64,000 nt of DNA from positions 54,487-118,486 of the forward strand of contig NZ_PEDL01000011.1 of NCBI RefSeq assembly GCF_002735925.1. Direction: 5' to 3'. How positions within the stretch are numbered: position 1 is the first letter of the stretch; the number at the start of each line of letters is the position of its first letter. Under the pieces are notes generated by a model that was not told where the DNA came from, searched no databases, and worked only from the letters and a program-made list of their open reading frames with translations. A program made the position numbers and the translations under genes. Source of the stretch: Sporanaerobium hydrogeniformans (lineage in GTDB: Bacteria > Bacillota > Clostridia > Lachnospirales > Cellulosilyticaceae). Below, piece after piece: positions 56,498 to 64,000 of the stretch.

Positions 56498-57736
56498 CTA
56501 TTCCTCCCACTTTTTCACAATTATGGTCCCATTATGTCCACCAAATCCTAAAGAGTTACTCATAGCATAACGTACTTTACTACTTCTTCCTTTATTAGGA
56601 ATATAGTCTAAATGACATTCTTCGTCTGCTACCTCATAGCCAATTGTTGGAGGCATAAAATCTTCTTCTACTGCTTTTACGATCGCAATAGCCTCAATAC
56701 CACCTGCTGCACCTAAAAGGTGTCCTGTCATAGATTTGGTCGAACTAATGGCTACCTTCGTCTCTTCTCCAAATACAGACTTAATAGCAAGTGTCTCTAC
56801 TTTATCATTAATAGGTGTACTTGTACCATGTGCATTAATATAGTCAATGTCTGCTGGTGTAATACCTGCATCTTTAATTGCTTCTTCCATAGCTCTTCTT
56901 GCCCCATCCCCATCACTTGCTGGGGCTGTAATATGGTAGGCATCACCTGTTGCACCATAACCTACAACTTCAGCTAGGATTTTGGCACCTCTTTTTTGTG
57001 CATGTTCTAAGGATTCAAGCACTACCACTCCTGCACCTTCTCCCATAACAAACCCATTTCTTTCTTTATCAAAAGGAATGGATGCTCTGTCTGGATTTTC
57101 AGAAGTACTAAGGGCAGTAAGTGCATTAAAACCGGCAATACCAAGTGGTGTAATACACGCTTCTGCTCCCCCTGCTAAAATCACATCATTTACACCCTTT
57201 TGAATAGCTCTAAAGGCTTCTCCAATAGAGTGTGTCCCTGAAGCACATGCTGTGACAACGGTGCTGCAAATCCCCTTAGCTCCTGTATAAATAGACACGT
57301 TTCCTGCTGCCATATTCACAATAGTCATAGGTACAAAAAGAGGGGATACACGTTTAGGCCCTTTTTCTCTTAGTTTTGCTGCTTCTTCCTCTATAATAGA
57401 TAGAGCACCAATACCACTTCCTATAATGACACCTACGCGCGTTGCATCTTCTTTCTCCATATCTATCTCCGCATGAGCAAGAGCTTCTTTACTTGCGTAA
57501 ATGGCAAATTGAGAAAAGCGGGCAAGACGACGTTGTTCTTTTTTATCTAAGTAACAACTGGCATCAAAGTCTGTTACTTCACCTGCTACATGAATGTTTA
57601 AATCTTCTAATTTATTTTGAGGTGAAAGAGGTTTAATACCACATACACCTTGTTTTAAGCTTTCCCAGTAAGTTTCTACCTTGTTTCCTATAGGGGATAC
57701 GACCCCCATTCCTGTAATAACAACTCTTTGACTCAT
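56498..57736 (-). CDS. fabF: 3-oxoacyl-ACP synthase II
   Basis: Elongating beta-ketoacyl-ACP synthase. The 412-residue thiolase-fold protein has the catalytic Cys in VTACASGTHS (about 163), and His in NAHGTSTPIND and SMTGHLLGAAG. AAGGAG precedes the ATG. Position between fabG and accB matches streptococcal-type fab operons. Confidence 0.97.
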   Translation of the reverse strand: MSQRVVITGMGVVSPIGNKVETYWESLKQGVCGIKPLSPQNKLEDLNIHVAGEVTDFDASCYLDKKEQRRLARFSQFAIYASKEALAHAEIDMEKEDATRVGVIIGSGIGALSIIEEEAAKLREKGPKRVSPLFVPMTIVNMAAGNVSIYTGAKGICSTVVTACASGTHSIGEAFRAIQKGVNDVILAGGAEACITPLGIAGFNALTALSTSENPDRASIPFDKERNGFVMGEGAGVVVLESLEHAQKRGAKILAEVVGYGATGDAYHITAPASDGDGARRAMEEAIKDAGITPADIDYINAHGTSTPINDKVETLAIKSVFGEETKVAISSTKSMTGHLLGAAGGIEAIAIVKAVEEDFMPPTIGYEVADEECHLDYIPNKGRSSKVRYAMSNSLGFGGHNGTIIVKKWEE

Positions 57737-57761
57737 CTTATTCTCCTTCTCTATGATGGAT

Positions 57762-58505
57762 TTACATCACCATACCGCCATCTACTTTTATGACTTCTCC
57801 TGTGATATAGCTTGAAAGTTCACTTCCTAGAAATAGTGCTACATTGGCTACATCCTTTGCCTCCCCAAAGTGTTGCATAGGAATATTTTCTAATACCTTT
57901 TCCTTTACACTCTCTGGAAGCTGATCAGACATATCTGTAGCAATAAAACCTGGAGCAATAGCATTAACACGAATATTTTTAGTTGCCATCTCTTTTGCTA
58001 CTGATTTTGTAAAGCCAATAATTCCAGCCTTAGAAGCAGCATAATTGCATTGCCCTTTGTTTCCCATAACCCCTACAACGGAAGTCATATTAATAATACT
58101 TCCTCCCGTCCTAAGCATGGCGCGCACAGCTGGCTTGGTGCAGTTAAAAACCCCTTTTAAGTTCACTTCAATGACCTTGTCAAATTCTTCTTCACTCATA
58201 CGAAGAAGAAGCATATCCTTTGTAATACCTGCATTATTTACTAATATATCTAACTTACCAAAATAACTTACTGTTTCTTTTACAAGCTTTTCTGCTTCTT
58301 CAGAACTCGCTACATTCCCGCAAAGGGCATAGGCAATCCCGCCTTCTTCTTCTATCTCAGCTACTACCTTATTTGCTTCTTCTTGCCTATTAGGTGAAGA
58401 ATAGTTAATCACAACCTTTGCACCATTTCTAGCAAATAACTTAGCAATTTCTTTTCCTATTCCTCTTACACTTCCAGTGATAAGGGCAACTTTATCCTTT
58501 AACAT
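57762..58505 (-). CDS. fabG: 3-oxoacyl-ACP reductase
   Basis: NADPH-dependent short-chain dehydrogenase reducing 3-oxoacyl-ACP. The 247-residue protein has the cofactor loop TGSVRGIGKEIA, NNAG, the catalytic Ser in NMTSVVG and YAASK (Tyr/Lys). It overlaps the end of fabD by 7 bases, with its own AGGAGG inside fabD. Confidence 0.97.
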   Translation of the reverse strand: MLKDKVALITGSVRGIGKEIAKLFARNGAKVVINYSSPNRQEEANKVVAEIEEEGGIAYALCGNVASSEEAEKLVKETVSYFGKLDILVNNAGITKDMLLLRMSEEEFDKVIEVNLKGVFNCTKPAVRAMLRTGGSIINMTSVVGVMGNKGQCNYAASKAGIIGFTKSVAKEMATKNIRVNAIAPGFIATDMSDQLPESVKEKVLENIPMQHFGEAKDVANVALFLGSELSSYITGEVIKVDGGMVM

Positions 58506-59440
58506 GTTCCACCTCCTAAGGCTTTAATAGCTTCTTGCAAGCTTTTTTCATCCTCTACTTGAAGGACTGTTACATCCCTATTTATTTTTTTCACTAAATT
58601 TGTCAATGTTTTTTTAGGTCCTACTTCAATGAAGGTATCGTACCCTTCCTTAATGAGATAAAGGATACTCTCTCTAAAGCGTACACCTTTTACAATTTGA
58701 AGAGGAATATTTTCTCTAGCTTCTCTACTGTTCATAAAGGTTGCTGTTACATTGCTTACAACTGGGTACTCCGCTTCTTTAAAAGTGATGGTACCCAGTT
58801 CGCCTTGAAGCTTTGTAGCTGCCTCTTCCATTAAGGCACTATGAAAAGCACCACTTACTTGTAAAGGGACAATACGCTTAGCACCTTTTAATTTAAGCTC
58901 TTCGGTAGCTAGGTTTAACGCCTCTTTAGTTCCTGATAAGGTAACCTGACCTTCACAGTTGTCATTAGCGACTTGAACCAGTTGACACTGACTATTTACT
59001 TTTGTACATACTTCTTCTATTTGATCTATGGAAAGTCCGATTACGGCTACCATACCACCAGGATGTCTCTGGCTGCATTCTTCCATGTAGCACGCTCTCT
59101 TCTCTACTAATTTTAAGCCTTCTTCAAAGTCTACTATGCCACTTGCCATAAGCGCACTATACTCGCCTAAGCTAAAACCTAACATGGCATCTATTTGTAT
59201 GCCTTTGGTCTTAAGTGCTTCATAAATGGCACAGTTAGTGGTAAAGAGTGCCGCTTGGGTATAACGTGTTTGATTTAATTTACCTTCTTTATCTTCAAAA
59301 CAAACTTCTTTTATATCCCAATCGAGAAGTTCACTGGCTTTATCAAATAATACTCTACTTTCACTTAGCTTTTCATAAACTTCTCTACCCATCCCTACAT
59401 ATTGAGCACCTTGCCCTGGGAATAATAATGCACACTTCAT
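58499..59440 (-). CDS. fabD: Malonyl-CoA:ACP transacylase
   Basis: Loads malonyl groups onto acyl carrier protein. The 313-residue protein shows FPGQGAQYVGMG at the N-terminus, the nucleophile in GFSLGEYSAL (about residue 89) and the catalytic His in VSGAFHSALM. I use the ATG at 59440 (AAGGAG 9 bases upstream) rather than a GTG at 59449. A 166-base gap with a palindromic repeat separates it from fabK. Confidence 0.96.
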   Translation of the reverse strand: MKCALLFPGQGAQYVGMGREVYEKLSESRVLFDKASELLDWDIKEVCFEDKEGKLNQTRYTQAALFTTNCAIYEALKTKGIQIDAMLGFSLGEYSALMASGIVDFEEGLKLVEKRACYMEECSQRHPGGMVAVIGLSIDQIEEVCTKVNSQCQLVQVANDNCEGQVTLSGTKEALNLATEELKLKGAKRIVPLQVSGAFHSALMEEAATKLQGELGTITFKEAEYPVVSNVTATFMNSREARENIPLQIVKGVRFRESILYLIKEGYDTFIEVGPKKTLTNLVKKINRDVTVLQVEDEKSLQEAIKALGGGTC

Positions 59441-59505
59441 CTTTACCACTCCTTCTTTCTCTAACTACTGGTTTATTTTAAACCTTTTATACTTTTTTAG
59501 CATAG

Positions 59506-59532
59506 CGGGTGGATATGGAATCCACCCCTACG
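59506..59532. repeat. Single palindromic repeat between fabK and fabD
   Basis: Contains stem GGGTGGAT / ATCCACCC with ATGGA-type loop sequence, followed by CTACG; full match to the last copy of the array at 56014-56038, in the same orientation. Confidence 0.75.
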
Positions 59533-59615
59533 ATTGAAAAATATATTGTGTGTATACTTTTATGTTATAAGTTCTGTTTTCTTACTTAAATAATCATTTA
59601 TAATTGCGATTGTTT

Positions 59616-60551
59616 TTATATATTCACTTGTTGATTTGTAATAATTGCTTTCATTTCTGTGACAAGTTCTTCAATGATTTCACTTGCTGTTTGTTCCTTT
59701 TTAATAAGTCCGGCAATTTGTCCCGACATGACGGTCCCACCTAATACATCCCCTTCAAGTGCAGCCCTTCTAAGGCCACCAGCACCTAAGGCTTCTAATT
59801 CGGCTACTGGCGCACCTGATTGCTCTAACTTTGTAAATTGGCGTGTAAGCTGATTTCTAAGACAACGTACAGGATGTCCTGTCGTTCTTCCAGTTACTAC
59901 TGTTTCAATATCTGTTGCTTTGATAATACGCGCTTTATAAGCTTCATGTACACTACACTCTTTAGCCACTAAAAAACGTGTTCCTAGCTGTATGCCCTGA
60001 GCACCTAACATCAGCACTGCTGCAAAACCTCTTCCATCACCAATTCCACCTGCTGCAATAACAGGAATGTTTACCGCATCTACGATTTGTGGTACCAGTG
60101 CCATGGTTGTAAGTTCACCTATATGACCTCCTGATTCCATCCCCTCGGCAATAAGTGCATCTGCTCCTGCTTTTTCCATCCTTTTAGCAAGTGCCACAGA
60201 TGGTACAACTGGTATTACCTTAATGCCCTTTGACTTCCAAAGCTCCATATATTTACCTGGGTTACCAGCTCCTGTTGTAACAACTGCTATGCCTTCTTCG
60301 GCAATCATGGTAGCCACTTCATCAGCATAAGGACTAAGAAGCATGACATTCACACCAAAGGGTTTATCTGTTAATTTTTTGCAAGCTCTAATTTCCTCTC
60401 TTACTAGGTCACAAGGAGCATTCCCTGCGGCAATAATGCCTAAGCCTCCTGCATTTGAAACTGCCGCAGCGATGGTGTGGGTTGCAATCCACGCCATTCC
60501 ACCTTGAAAGATTGGATATTTAATGCCTAGCATATCTACTATACTATTCAT
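59616..60551 (-). CDS. fabK: Enoyl-ACP reductase FabK (FMN-dependent)
   Basis: Reduces enoyl-ACP in the last step of each cycle; the FMN enzyme type, naturally insensitive to triclosan, that replaces FabI in many Firmicutes. The 311-residue TIM-barrel protein has YPIFQGGMAWIA, VIAEGMESGGHIGE near-form (LIAEGMESGGHIG), VIAAGGIGDGRG and IQLGTRFLV. Its place between acpP and fabD separates it from true nitronate monooxygenases. No fabI is present in the window. Confidence 0.93.
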   Translation of the reverse strand: MNSIVDMLGIKYPIFQGGMAWIATHTIAAAVSNAGGLGIIAAGNAPCDLVREEIRACKKLTDKPFGVNVMLLSPYADEVATMIAEEGIAVVTTGAGNPGKYMELWKSKGIKVIPVVPSVALAKRMEKAGADALIAEGMESGGHIGELTTMALVPQIVDAVNIPVIAAGGIGDGRGFAAVLMLGAQGIQLGTRFLVAKECSVHEAYKARIIKATDIETVVTGRTTGHPVRCLRNQLTRQFTKLEQSGAPVAELEALGAGGLRRAALEGDVLGGTVMSGQIAGLIKKEQTASEIIEELVTEMKAIITNQQVNI

Positions 60552-60574
60552 AATTAAATTCCTTTCTTGACTCC

Positions 60575-60802
60575 TTATTGTCTTGCAGTAATATAATTTA
60601 CAGCGTCTTCTACTGTTTGAATTCCTTCTACATCTTCATTTGAAATAGCGATACCAAATTCTTCTTCAAGACCCATTACAATTTCAAAAAGGTCTAAAGA
60701 GTCCGCTCCTAAATCATCACGAAAACTTGCTGTTAATACTACTTCACTTGTATCTACTCCTAATTTGTCTGCTACGATTTGTTGTAATTTTTCTAATATC
60801 AT
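60575..60802 (-). CDS. acpP: Acyl carrier protein
   Basis: A 75-residue acidic four-helix carrier. The phosphopantetheine-accepting Ser is in [20 protein letters not shown] (about residue 35). It starts from ATG 60802 with AGGAGG upstream. A small hairpin AAAAGC/GCTTTT lies in the 87-base gap to fabH and may tune expression. Confidence 0.97.
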   Translation of the reverse strand: MILEKLQQIVADKLGVDTSEVVLTASFRDDLGADSLDLFEIVMGLEEEFGIAISNEDVEGIQTVEDAVNYITARQ

Positions 60803-60889
60803 TTTTACTTCCTCCTAATAAATTGTTTTTATCTATCCTAAAAAGCTTATGCTTTTGGATGCTTAATTCTACTAATAAAGCAAGTTGTT

Positions 60890-61855
60890 TTAACTTACTA
60901 TGAAAAGCATACTGCCCCAAGTAAGTCCTGCACCAAAGCCTGCCAAAAGGACTTTATCGCCTTTTTTCAGCTTATTCTGTGCTTCTTTAAGAGCAATAGG
61001 GATACTAGCAGCTGATGTATTGCCATAGTGCTGGATATTCTTAAAGAATTTTTCTTCAGCTACCCCTAATTTCTTAGCTACACTTGTAATAATACGTTCA
61101 TTGGCTTGATGCAAAATAAACCAATCAATGTCCTGTACATCATAAGGTGTTTCCTCTAATAAGGCTTTAATATTTTGAGGTACTTTTGTTACCGCAAACT
61201 TATAAACCTCCTGCCCATTCATCACAATAAAAGGATGTTGTGGTTCTTCTTGATGAAAGCGATTCGCTTTATATGAAGCTGAAAGTTCTAGATACTTTGC
61301 TCCACTTCCATCACTTTGCGTTTTAAAAGCAAGTACCTTATTTTCATTTGTCCCCTCATAAAGAGTAGCTCCTGCTCCATCCGCAAAAAGTATACACGTT
61401 CCTCGGTCTTCCCAATCTACTACTTTACTAAGAGTTTCAGCCCCTATGACTAGAGCCCTCTTGTATCTGCCTACTCGCATCATACTACAAGCAACCTCAG
61501 AAGCGTAAAGAAAACCACTACACGCTGCTGATAAATCAAAACAAGTAGCATTTTTTATACCAAGTGCATCTGCTACCAGACATGCCGTATTCGGCATCAC
61601 ACTATCTGGACTGGCTGTAGCTACAATTACAAGTTCAATGGTTTCTGCTTCTATTTTAGCTTCATCTATAGCTTCTTTTGCTGCAGATACAGCTAAACTT
61701 GTAGTCGTTTCTTCTATAGCAATACGCCTTTCCTCTATCCCGGTTCGTTCTTTTATCCACTGGTTGGAGGTTTCTACAAAAGTGGCTATTTCCTCATTGG
61801 TTAAGGTTTTCTTAGGTACTGCTTTACCTACTCCTATTATTTTTACTCCATCCAT
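60890..61855 (-). CDS. fabH: 3-oxoacyl-ACP synthase III
   Basis: Condenses acetyl-CoA or branched primers with malonyl-ACP to start fatty acid synthesis. The 321-residue protein has the catalytic Cys in DLSAACSGFLYA, His in FILHQANERI and Asn in GNTSAASIPIAL. I choose the ATG at 61855, 10 bases after AGGAGG. ATG 61864 is too close to it. It is directly downstream of fabT. Confidence 0.96.
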   Translation of the reverse strand: MDGVKIIGVGKAVPKKTLTNEEIATFVETSNQWIKERTGIEERRIAIEETTTSLAVSAAKEAIDEAKIEAETIELVIVATASPDSVMPNTACLVADALGIKNATCFDLSAACSGFLYASEVACSMMRVGRYKRALVIGAETLSKVVDWEDRGTCILFADGAGATLYEGTNENKVLAFKTQSDGSGAKYLELSASYKANRFHQEEPQHPFIVMNGQEVYKFAVTKVPQNIKALLEETPYDVQDIDWFILHQANERIITSVAKKLGVAEEKFFKNIQHYGNTSAASIPIALKEAQNKLKKGDKVLLAGFGAGLTWGSMLFIVS

Positions 61856-61874
61856 TTTTCTCATCCCTCCTCTA

Positions 61875-62327
61875 CTACCTATTAAGACCATACTCGTCTT
61901 TAAAAAATGTGTTTAACCTTTTTAGCGAGTCAATAAGCTCTTTACATTCTTCTTCTTTCAGTCCTTTAATCATAACCTTTACCATAACTGCATGGAAGCT
62001 TTCATGAATACGGTAAGCCAGCATCCCTTTATGTGTTAAACCAACCAAAACAACACGCCTATCTTCTTCAGAATACTTTCTTTCTACATACCCTTTCTTA
62101 ACTAATTTATTAATACTTACAGTCAACGTACTAACATTTATATTTAAAAGGCTGGCTACTTCTGTCATCCTTTTAAATGAAAGACCAATTGCCTCTATAG
62201 TATGCAGCTCACTTAATGTTACTTCTTTTAAAGCTCCCCTTTCTAGGGTTTGCTTTTCAATAGCTAATATACTATTAAATACATTTATAAGGAGGTCACT
62301 AACGACCGCCATGGAGTTTGACAACAC
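61875..62327 (-). CDS. fabT: FabT-like MarR-family repressor of fatty acid synthesis
   Basis: First gene of the operon and 150 residues long. The MarR winged helix is visible: LSELHTIEAIGLSFKRMTEVASLL, NVSTLTVSINKLVKKGYVER, and the wing YSEEDRRVVLVGLTHKG. The start is a GTG at 62327 with AGGAGG 5 bases upstream. FabT represses fab genes together with acyl-ACP in streptococci. Palindromes of the ACTTTGA-TCAAAGT type overlap the divergent promoters just upstream, consistent with autoregulation. Confidence 0.9.
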   Translation of the reverse strand: MLSNSMAVVSDLLINVFNSILAIEKQTLERGALKEVTLSELHTIEAIGLSFKRMTEVASLLNINVSTLTVSINKLVKKGYVERKYSEEDRRVVLVGLTHKGMLAYRIHESFHAVMVKVMIKGLKEEECKELIDSLKRLNTFFKDEYGLNR

Positions 62328-62361
62328 GCTTTCCTCCTCTAAGCTATTTTGTTTTTAAAAT

Positions 62362-62395
62362 AATTTGAACTTCAAAGTATTTAATAATCAAAGTA
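62362..62395 (-). promoter_or_regulatory. Two FabT-like operators at the fabT promoter
   Basis: Reverse strand ACTTTGATTATTAAATA (62379-62395) overlaps the fabT minus-10 and ACTTTGAAGTTCAAATT (62362-62378) follows at once. Both resemble the TTTGA-TCAAA sites of FabT. Confidence 0.7.
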
Positions 62396-62420
62396 TATAA
62401 GCTGTTTTCTATCTTGTCAA
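62392..62420 (-). promoter_or_regulatory. Promoter of the fabT-fab-acc operon
   Basis: Reverse strand TTGACA (62415-62420), 17-base spacer, TATACT (62392-62397). Confidence 0.85.
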
Positions 62421-62444
62421 GCAGGTTTTCGTCATGAAGATGAC

Positions 62445-62473
62445 TTGACATCTTGGCTAGAGACGCATATACT
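62445..62473 (+). promoter_or_regulatory. Promoter of the divergent FabK/nitronate-monooxygenase-like gene
   Basis: TTGACA (62445-62450), 17-base spacer, TATACT (62468-62473): identical hexamers and spacing to the fabT promoter, in mirror image, with 24 bases between the two minus-35 elements. Confidence 0.85.
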
Positions 62474-62508
62474 TTGACTATCAAAGTTTTTACTTTGGTT
62501 CTCAAAAT
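62471..62508 (+). promoter_or_regulatory. Two FabT-like operators at the divergent promoter
   Basis: ACTTTGACTATCAAAGT (62471-62487), a near-perfect palindrome, overlaps the minus-10. ACTTTGGTTCTCAAAAT (62492-62508) lies 21 bases on, two helical turns. Confidence 0.75.
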
Positions 62509-62537
62509 AAAATTAATTTTAATGAGGTAAACTTCTT

Positions 62538-63596
62538 ATGAATATTTTAAAAACACTTTGTATAGGTCATTTAAAACCGCTCTATCCTGTCCTTCAAGGT
62601 GGTATGGGAATAGGTATTTCTCTTCATTCTTTAGCAGGTCATGTAGCTAAATGTGGTGGGATAGGTGTTATTTCTGGTGTACAAGTGGGTTTTCGTGACC
62701 CTAACTTCATCAAAAACCCCCTCCAAGCTAACCTTATAGCTTTAGATGCTGAAATTACTAAAGCACGCCGTATCGCACCAAAAGGTATTATAGGTGTCAA
62801 TCTTATGGTTGCTATGAAAAATTACGAAGCCATGGCTAAACAAGCTGTCCGCTCTAAAGTGGATCTTATTATTTCAGGGGCTGGACTTCCTCTTGATCTA
62901 CCAGTCTTTGTAAAAGGTAGTTCAACTAAGGCTATCCCCATCGTTTCTTCTGCTAAGGCAGCCCATGTTATTTGCAGAATGTGGGATAGGAAACATCACT
63001 ATGCCCCAGATGCTCTCATTGTAGAGGGTCCCCTAGCAGGCGGACACTTAGGGTTTACTCTAGATGAATTAAATGAAAATAAAGATGTTCTTACCATTGT
63101 AAAAGAAGTGAAAAACATCACTAAAGAGTATGAACAAAAATATGATAAAGCAATTCCCATTATTGCAGCAGGTGGCATTTATACAGGAAATGATATCGCA
63201 AAAGCTCTTGCTTCTGGTGCTGATGGTGTCCAAATGGCTACACGCTTCGTCACAACTTACGAATGCGATGCTCCCCTTGCTTATAAAGAAGCTTATATAA
63301 ACGCTCAAGAAGAAGATATCCTAATTGTCAAAAGCCCAGTCGGCATGCCTGGTCGTGCCATTGCCAATCCCTTTATTCAAACTCCACCTGGCAATAAAGC
63401 TTGTTTTTATCAATGCATTCAAAAATGCAATGTAACAGATATCCCTTACTGCATTTCAAAAGCACTTATCAATGCTGCCGAGGGTAACCTTGAAAATGCT
63501 CTACTCTTCTGTGGCAGTAGTGCTTATAAAGCAACTCAACTTGAACATGTAGAAGACATTTTCATAGAAATACAAAATGCCCTAACCTCAAACTAA
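62538..63596 (+). CDS. FabK / nitronate monooxygenase-family FMN oxidoreductase
   Basis: A 352-residue TIM-barrel flavoprotein with YPVLQGGMGIGIS, VEGPLAGGHLGF, IIAAGGIYTGNDIA and VQMATRFVTTYEC, the NMO/2-nitropropane dioxygenase/FabK pattern. It has an extended C-terminus with a Cys-containing region (ACFYQCIQKCNVTDIPYC). It shares mirrored promoters and FabT-like operators with the fab operon, so a lipid-related role, perhaps a second enoyl reductase or an unsaturated fatty acid isomerase-like function, is plausible. Nitronate detoxification is the alternative; sequence alone does not decide. Confidence 0.8.
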   Translation: MNILKTLCIGHLKPLYPVLQGGMGIGISLHSLAGHVAKCGGIGVISGVQVGFRDPNFIKNPLQANLIALDAEITKARRIAPKGIIGVNLMVAMKNYEAMAKQAVRSKVDLIISGAGLPLDLPVFVKGSSTKAIPIVSSAKAAHVICRMWDRKHHYAPDALIVEGPLAGGHLGFTLDELNENKDVLTIVKEVKNITKEYEQKYDKAIPIIAAGGIYTGNDIAKALASGADGVQMATRFVTTYECDAPLAYKEAYINAQEEDILIVKSPVGMPGRAIANPFIQTPPGNKACFYQCIQKCNVTDIPYCISKALINAAEGNLENALLFCGSSAYKATQLEHVEDIFIEIQNALTSN

Positions 63597-63648
63597 AATA
63601 AGTGTCAGTAAACTGAGTCTAGTTTACTGACACTTATTTTAGTTTTTT
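63594..63648. terminator. Bidirectional terminator after the FMN oxidoreductase gene
   Basis: A very long perfect stem, AAATAAGTGTCAGTAAACT with AGTTTACTGACACTTATTT, then AGTTTTTT. It can also end leftward transcripts from the structured element at 63761. Confidence 0.9.
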
Positions 63649-63760
63649 GATTTACTAATAAATAAAGACGCTCCTCTAATCTGAGTAGGCTAAATTTCAG
63701 TTTGTCGGGGTGCTCCTAGGAATTTAAAAGTCAAGAAAAAGAAGTGGTGCCTACGCGGCC

Positions 63761-63952
63761 GCAAGAAAGAAGGCTTTTCTCCGGTTTCTGGGTCCTCGCC
63801 TTGGCAAACTCTAGGTTCAGTCCTGTAGACTAACGGTCCTACCTATCGCAAGAAGAACGCTTGCGATAACGTCCCTAAAGGCAGCCTACAGGCCTTCACC
63901 AAGACTTTGCGAAAGTCTGTGGAGGAAACCTGCGAAAAGCCTTCTTTCTTGC
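63761..63952. ncRNA. Highly structured, G+C-rich element; probable non-coding RNA of unknown class
   Basis: A perfect 19-base inverted repeat (63761-63779 with 63934-63952, core AAGAAAGAAGGC) closes about 190 bases. Inside are stems CCTGTAG/CTACAGG, ATCGCAAG/CTTGCGAT (63845-63867), AGACTTT/AAAGTCT (63903-63919) and GGTTTC/GAAACC. No ORF is visible and composition is far richer in G+C than its surroundings. The strand is unclear. Leftward transcription would be ended by the hairpin at 63594-63648. A miniature transposable element is the main alternative. The rest of 63649-64000 shows no gene. Confidence 0.5.
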
Positions 63953-64000
63953 TCTGCACTGTATCACGAAAGTTTAAATTTTTCATATTCCTTATTAAAT

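Noticed and set aside
63650..64000. RNase P RNA, tmRNA or SRP RNA identity for the G+C-rich element
   Set aside because: The diagnostic GAGGAAAGTCC/ACAGAA, tRNA-like ends and GGAAGCAGC-type motifs are not present in convincing form on either strand.

Overview
The window reads as a low-G+C, spore-forming, anaerobic Firmicute of class Clostridia. Evidence: AT-rich intergenic DNA with strong AGGAGG-type ribosome binding sites, SpoVG and CwlD homologues, a glycyl-radical pyruvate formate-lyase with its activase, a GlgC/GlgD pair, a CbiMNQO cobalt transporter under a cobalamin riboswitch, and a FabT/FabK-type fatty acid cluster. A Lachnospirales (Cellulosilyticum-like) host is my inference; no rRNA or tRNA is present to fix it.

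Layout. 1-7.4 kb: leftward purR-glgC-glgD-spoVG-glmU-prs (prs cut by the window edge), divergent from murC. 7.4-11.1 kb: a DnaA-box-like cluster, then the primosome pair dnaD/dnaI and a MocR-type regulator. 11.2-17.0 kb: a visibly G+C-richer block with an 1840-residue S-layer-anchored mosaic surface protein, preceded by what looks like the tail of a response regulator and by a possible insertion-sequence end. 17-26 kb: cwlD, a family 18 glycoside hydrolase, purA with a paired PurBox, a CBS-DRTGG pyrophosphatase, a chemoreceptor with cheW, and mecA. 26.4-30.3 kb: pflB-pflA and a MerR regulator. 30.5-34.1 kb: cstA, an unknown gene and an ECF sigma module. 34.2-41.1 kb: cobalt ECF transporter with its riboswitch, a SanA-like protein and a two-component system. 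41.2-49.5 kb: a DUF4914 P-loop protein, a GGDEF/HD-GYP protein, a MATE transporter with a 5' frameshift and a Smr-less MutS2-like ATPase. 49.5-51.5 kb: a candidate small RNA with a consensus promoter, and a SigV/RsiV-like pair. 52.1-63.6 kb: the complete leftward fatty acid operon fabT-fabH-acpP-fabK-fabD-fabG-fabF-accB-fabZ-accC-accD-accA and a divergent FabK/nitronate-monooxygenase-like gene, sharing a control region with mirrored promoters and FabT-like operators. 63.65-64 kb: a G+C-rich, highly foldable element that is probably a structured RNA.

How it fits together. PurR (5 kb) has a visible target upstream of purA (21 kb). FabT most likely controls its own operon and the divergent oxidoreductase gene. 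Pyruvate formate-lyase supplies acetyl-CoA that the acc/fab operon could use. glmU, murC, cwlD and the RsiV-like sensor all concern the cell wall.

The least explained items are the candidate RNAs at 49.6-49.8 kb and 63.76-63.95 kb, a family of palindromic repeats showing compensatory base changes (one supplies the last codons of the mutS2-like gene), and the foreign-looking surface-protein block.
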